From Planotetraspora thailandica (lineage in GTDB: Bacteria > Actinomycetota > Actinomycetes > Streptosporangiales > Streptosporangiaceae), in assembly GCF_016863335.1 (NCBI RefSeq), contig NZ_BOOR01000027.1, positions 62,001 to 126,000 of the forward strand: a DNA stretch of 64,000 nucleotides. The letters run 5' to 3'. The position numbers were made by a program, and so were the translations under genes. Of this stretch, positions 60,724 through 64,000 are shown piece by piece. How positions within the stretch are numbered: position 1 is the stretch's first letter; each line of letters opens with the position of its first letter. The notes beneath the pieces are model-generated. The model was not told the DNA's origin. It saw only the letters and a list, made by a program, of their open reading frames with translations, and made no database searches.

Positions 60724-63288
60724 ATGGAGAAGCGGTACGAGCCTTACTGCCGTGCTGATCCGGCCTTCTACGACTCGCCCCTGACGGGCCTCGACGACTC
60801 CGGCCTTGACTACGCGCCGGCCCACCGTGCCGTGCCCGGAGGCTGGGTGCGGACGGTCCGGGCCGACTGGGTGATCTACCAGCCCGTGGCGGGCGAGCTG
60901 CCCGGCCAGGGATGGAAGATCCACGTCTCGGCCCGCATGGACGAGGCCGCCGAGATCCTGGACAAGGTCGCCGGCTACTGCCTGGAGCGGGAACTCGCCT
61001 TCAAGTTCCTGCGCTCGCCCGCCGTGCTCCACCTCAACAACGCCGAGCACACCGCCCCCGGAGCGAGCGGGAAGTTCATCACCGTCTATCCGGCCGCCGA
61101 GGCCGTGCTGGAGACCGCCCTCGCCGAGCTCGGCCGCCTGCTCGACGGCCATCGCGGCCCGCGCATCCTGAGCGACCTGAGATGCGGCGACAGCGTGCTC
61201 CACGTGCGCTACGGCGGCATCGCCGAACGTCGCCGCGTCGTCGAGGACGGGTGGTCGCAGCCGGCCGTCGTCGCGCCCGACGGCACCCTGGTCCCCGACC
61301 GGCGGGAGGCCGCCTTCACGATGCCTCCCTGGGTGACGCCCCCGCCGTTCCTCGGCCCGCACCTGGAGTCGCAGGGCGGCGCGCCGGGGGCGGCCCTGCC
61401 GTACAGGATCGAACGCGTGCTGCACCGGACGAACGCGGGCGGTCTCTACGTCGCGAGCGATCCGGCGACCGGCGAGCGCCTCATCCTCAAGGAGGCCCGC
61501 CCGCACGCCGGGCTCGACAGGCACGGCGCCGACGCGGTCACCCGGCTCGAACGCGAACGCGAGGTGCTGGAGCGGCTCGCGGACCTCGGCGTCGTACCGG
61601 TGCTGAGGGACCACCTCGTCGCGGGAGAGGACCACTGGCTGGTGATGGAGCCGGTGACCGGAGAGCCGCTGAGCGAGGTGTTCCCCACGCGTTATCCCCT
61701 CGGCGGGGCGGAGGAGGGCGACCTCGACGGCTACGCCCTGTGGGCGACGGAGATCTGCGCCGAGGTGGAAGACGCCGTCATGAAGGTCCACATGAACGGG
61801 TTCGTGCTCGGCGACCTCGACATGTCGGCCATCTACCTCCGGCCGGGCGGCGGGGTGACGCTGATCGGGTTCGACGCGGTCAGGCCGGCGGCAGAGGCCA
61901 CCGGGACAGGACTGGCGAGCCCCGGATTCGGGGCGCCCGATGGTTTCGTCGGTTTCGACGTCGACAGGTTCGCGCTGGCCTGCCTGCGCTTCGCGCTCTT
62001 CCTTCCACTCACCGAACTGTTCCTGCTCGACCGGGGCAAGGCCGCCGAACTGGCCGAGGTCATCACGGACCGTTTCCCCGTCAAGGAGGGCTTCCTGCGG
62101 CCCGCGGTCAGGATCGTGGGCGGGGGAGCCGCCCGCAGCACGCCCGCGATGGGCACCTGGCAGGAGATGCGGGCGTCGATGGCCGGGGCGATCCTCGCCT
62201 CCGCCACCCCGGAGCGTGACGACCGGCTCTTCCCCGGAGACGTCGCCCAGTTCGACGCGGGCGGTCTCGGGTTCGCGCACGGCGCGGCCGGGGTGCTGTA
62301 CGCCCTGTACGTGACGGGCGCGGGCCGCGCCCCCGAACATGAGCGGTGGTTGCTCGACCGGGCCCTGCGCGGGGCGGCCGGCGGCAGGCCCGGCTTCTAC
62401 GACGGCATGCACGGCGTCGCACACACGCTGGCCGTGCTCGGCCACCACGAGGCCGCCCTCGAGGTGCTCGACGCCGCCGGGGACCCCTCACGGGCGGTGG
62501 GCACGGACCTGTACGGCGGGCTCGCCGGGATCGGCCTCAACCAGATCTATCTCGGAGAGCTGGACGACGCCGTCGAGACCGCCGGAATGATGGCCGACCG
62601 GCTACCCCGGCAGGTGCCCGGCGTCAGCGGCGCGGCCGGGCCGTACGCCGGGTTGATGTACGGGGCGTCCGGCCCGGCCCTGCTGTTCGTCCGCCTGTTC
62701 GAAAGGACCGGCGACGTGCAATGGCTCGACCGGGCGGAGGAGGCGCTGCGGCTCGACCTCGCCAGATGCGTCGTGCAGGCGGACGGATCGTTGCAGGTCA
62801 ACGAGGGCTGCCGGACCATGCCGTACCTCGACCGAGGCAGCGTCGGCATCGCGTGGGTGCTCGGTGAGCTGCTGCGCTACCGGGCCGATCCGGAATTGTC
62901 GGCGGCACGCCATCGGCTCGATCGGGCCGCCAGGTCGCACTTCTACATCCAGTCGGGCCTGTTCACCGGCAGGGCGGGGATCCTCGCCTATCTGTGCAGA
63001 GACAGGGAGGGCGGCTGGGGGATCGAAGACCCCGAGGCGTCCCGCCAGCTCGCCGCGCTGTCGTGGCACGCGCTCGCCTACCAGGGACACCTGGCCTTCC
63101 CCGGAGAGCGGCTGCTGCGGTTGTCCATGGACCTCGCCACGGGGACGACGGGGGTGCTGCTGGCCGCCGGGGCGGCGCTGCACGGGGAGCCGGTCGGGTT
63201 GCCGTTCCTGAGCGGGGCGATGCCGGCGAACGTCCTCGGGCGCGTGAGCCGTACGGCACCGGCGGCACGCGAGGCCGATAACGGGTGA
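60724..63288 (+). CDS. class III lanthionine synthetase LanKC (RamC/AmfT-like), kinase motifs altered
   Basis: An 854-aa protein with the LanKC layout: N-terminal lyase (MEKRYEPYCRADPAFYDSPL; GWKIHVSARMDEA; GASGKFITVYP), kinase (residues about 230-470; ATP Lys in RLILKEARPHAG) and a C-terminal LanC-like cyclase (from GLGFAHGAAGVLYAL) without the Cys-Cys-His zinc ligands, as in class III. The kinase catalytic loop reads LGDLDMSAIYL, without the Asn expected four residues or so after the Asp, and the DFG-type motif reads LIGFDAV instead of LIDFE. Dehydration may be impaired. No precursor peptide or exporter is visible beside it. AAGGGG lies 8 nt before the ATG. Confidence 0.85.
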   Translation: MEKRYEPYCRADPAFYDSPLTGLDDSGLDYAPAHRAVPGGWVRTVRADWVIYQPVAGELPGQGWKIHVSARMDEAAEILDKVAGYCLERELAFKFLRSPAVLHLNNAEHTAPGASGKFITVYPAAEAVLETALAELGRLLDGHRGPRILSDLRCGDSVLHVRYGGIAERRRVVEDGWSQPAVVAPDGTLVPDRREAAFTMPPWVTPPPFLGPHLESQGGAPGAALPYRIERVLHRTNAGGLYVASDPATGERLILKEARPHAGLDRHGADAVTRLEREREVLERLADLGVVPVLRDHLVAGEDHWLVMEPVTGEPLSEVFPTRYPLGGAEEGDLDGYALWATEICAEVEDAVMKVHMNGFVLGDLDMSAIYLRPGGGVTLIGFDAVRPAAEATGTGLASPGFGAPDGFVGFDVDRFALACLRFALFLPLTELFLLDRGKAAELAEVITDRFPVKEGFLRPAVRIVGGGAARSTPAMGTWQEMRASMAGAILASATPERDDRLFPGDVAQFDAGGLGFAHGAAGVLYALYVTGAGRAPEHERWLLDRALRGAAGGRPGFYDGMHGVAHTLAVLGHHEAALEVLDAAGDPSRAVGTDLYGGLAGIGLNQIYLGELDDAVETAGMMADRLPRQVPGVSGAAGPYAGLMYGASGPALLFVRLFERTGDVQWLDRAEEALRLDLARCVVQADGSLQVNEGCRTMPYLDRGSVGIAWVLGELLRYRADPELSAARHRLDRAARSHFYIQSGLFTGRAGILAYLCRDREGGWGIEDPEASRQLAALSWHALAYQGHLAFPGERLLRLSMDLATGTTGVLLAAGAALHGEPVGLPFLSGAMPANVLGRVSRTAPAAREADNG

Positions 63289-63311
63289 GCGAAGGGGCGA
63301 GCCGTCGTGGG

Positions 63312-63917
63312 CTAGAGCCATCCGGCGTCGCGGGCGATCCTGACCGCGTCGACGCGACCCCGGGCCCCGGTCTTGCAGATGACCCGCGACAGGTGATTGC
63401 GGACGGTGCCGACCGACAGGCGGAGCTGGTCGGCGATCTCCTTGGACCGGGCGCCTCCCGCGGCCAGACGCATGACGTCGAGCTCGCGGGGGGTCAGCGG
63501 GTTGTCGGCCGCCTCGATCGCGGCGACCGCGAGGTCGGGGTCGACCACGCGATGGCCGGAGCTGATGCGGCGGATGCCGTCCGCGAGCTGTTCCGGCCCG
63601 ACCTGGATGCTCATGTAGCCGAGGACGCCCGCCGCGAAGGCCCGCTTGATGTGACCGGGGTTGGGCTGGGGGGCGAGGACCATCACCCGGCACCGGGGCA
63701 CCTTCTCGCCCAGCCTGGCGGCCGCCCCGAGGCCGTCCATCCCCGGCAGGTCGACGTCGATGACCGCCGCGTCGGGCCGGACGTCGAGCGCCGCGGGGAC
63801 GATGTCCTCGGCCGAGGCTACGTCCGCCACCACCTCGAGATCGCTTTCGCCGTCGAGCGAGGCGACGAGGCCTCGCCGTACCAGTGGAAGGTGTTCGGCA
63901 ACCAGGATCCGAATCAA
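63312..63917 (-). CDS. NarL/LuxR-type response regulator with altered receiver
   Basis: A 201-aa regulator. The receiver has the phospho-acceptor Asp54 in AAVIDVDLPGMDG, but the acidic pair at the start reads AEHLP (second acid replaced by His), and the conserved Lys before the last helix is missing (GYMSIQVGPEQ). The C-terminal LuxR helix-turn-helix is normal (LTPRELDVMRLAAGG; SKEIADQLRLSVGTVRNHLS). It faces the LanKC gene tail to tail, as RamR/AmfR-like regulators do in lanthipeptide loci. The TTG at 63917 has GGGGAG upstream, which decides the start over a GTG at 63944. Confidence 0.85.
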   Translation of the reverse strand: MIRILVAEHLPLVRRGLVASLDGESDLEVVADVASAEDIVPAALDVRPDAAVIDVDLPGMDGLGAAARLGEKVPRCRVMVLAPQPNPGHIKRAFAAGVLGYMSIQVGPEQLADGIRRISSGHRVVDPDLAVAAIEAADNPLTPRELDVMRLAAGGARSKEIADQLRLSVGTVRNHLSRVICKTGARGRVDAVRIARDAGWL

Positions 63918-64000
63918 GACGCTCCCCTCAGCGCGGTCTTTCACAGGGTGATCGAATGGATGCGTACTGTCAACGAAGTGTCTCGTTCTGGTCGGCGGGC

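Noticed and set aside
63956-64000. Possible start of a gene at the right edge with AGGGTG upstream
   Set aside because: Only 15 codons are visible, another ATG in a different frame overlaps it, and no decision is possible without the next bases.

Overview
The window reads as a chromosomal segment of a very GC-rich, spore-forming actinomycete. Codon third positions are almost all G/C, many starts are GTG or TTG, and Shine-Dalgarno motifs are strong. The gene content fits: an F420-type LLM oxidoreductase, a Streptomyces-type DynA/DynB dynamin pair, a GGDEF protein with a BldD-like box, a SpoIIE/PP2C-type phosphatase, a RamC/AmfT-like LanKC and an LCP ligase. A Streptosporangiaceae-like genome is my best guess; it is an inference and no marker gene here proves it. 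I see no rRNA, tRNA, CRISPR array, insertion sequence or prophage.

Left part (1-27264). On the minus strand at the edge is a compact peptide-maturation operon: a 69-aa precursor-like peptide, an MvdD/graspetide-type ATP-grasp ligase and an ABC exporter cut by the window edge. An AT-richer stretch with a small secreted protein follows, then an SOS unit (LexA box, DUF6504 gene, DnaE-type polymerase). Next are a DUF4328 membrane protein, an OafA/SGNH acyltransferase, and a lactate-utilisation block (LLM oxidoreductase, FadR-type regulator, paired operators, lutABC). A corrinoid/siroheme block (CbiX-like chelatase, CobT, CobA/CysG fusion) runs directly into dynA-dynB. Beyond a repeat-bearing spacer are an LCP gene paired with an ECF sigma factor, and an accessory SSB.

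Middle part (27265-44527). It begins with a GGDEF diguanylate cyclase, ettA with a near-perfect terminator, a GH13 glucosidase, a truncated haemoglobin and an MscS channel. A small unknown gene then faces a module of HTH/TPR regulator, GNAT acetyltransferase, a 24-aa basic peptide and a TPR protein with a degenerate ATPase-like N-terminus. The peptide stop codon overlaps the TPR start codon. purU, a prolyl oligopeptidase, an HNH endonuclease, a GNAT, an FmdB-type zinc ribbon and a WYL protein complete the block.

Right part (44584-64000). Mostly metabolism and envelope functions: ilvD, a NERD protein, an amidase, an operon of LemA, DUF2207 and an unknown protein, pepN, an aldehyde dehydrogenase, def, rpiB, an Eis-type acetyltransferase and a membrane PP2C phosphatase. 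At the edge is a class III lanthionine synthetase (LanKC) whose kinase motifs look degenerate, with no precursor visible, facing a NarL-type response regulator with an altered acidic pocket.

Best candidates for undescribed biology are the ATP-grasp peptide operon at the left edge, the translationally coupled 24-aa peptide/TPR module at 37039-39104, and the degenerate LanKC/regulator pair at the right edge. Several smaller sequence elements (53-bp tandem repeat, nested inverted repeat, BldD-like box, ilvD leader palindrome) are also described.
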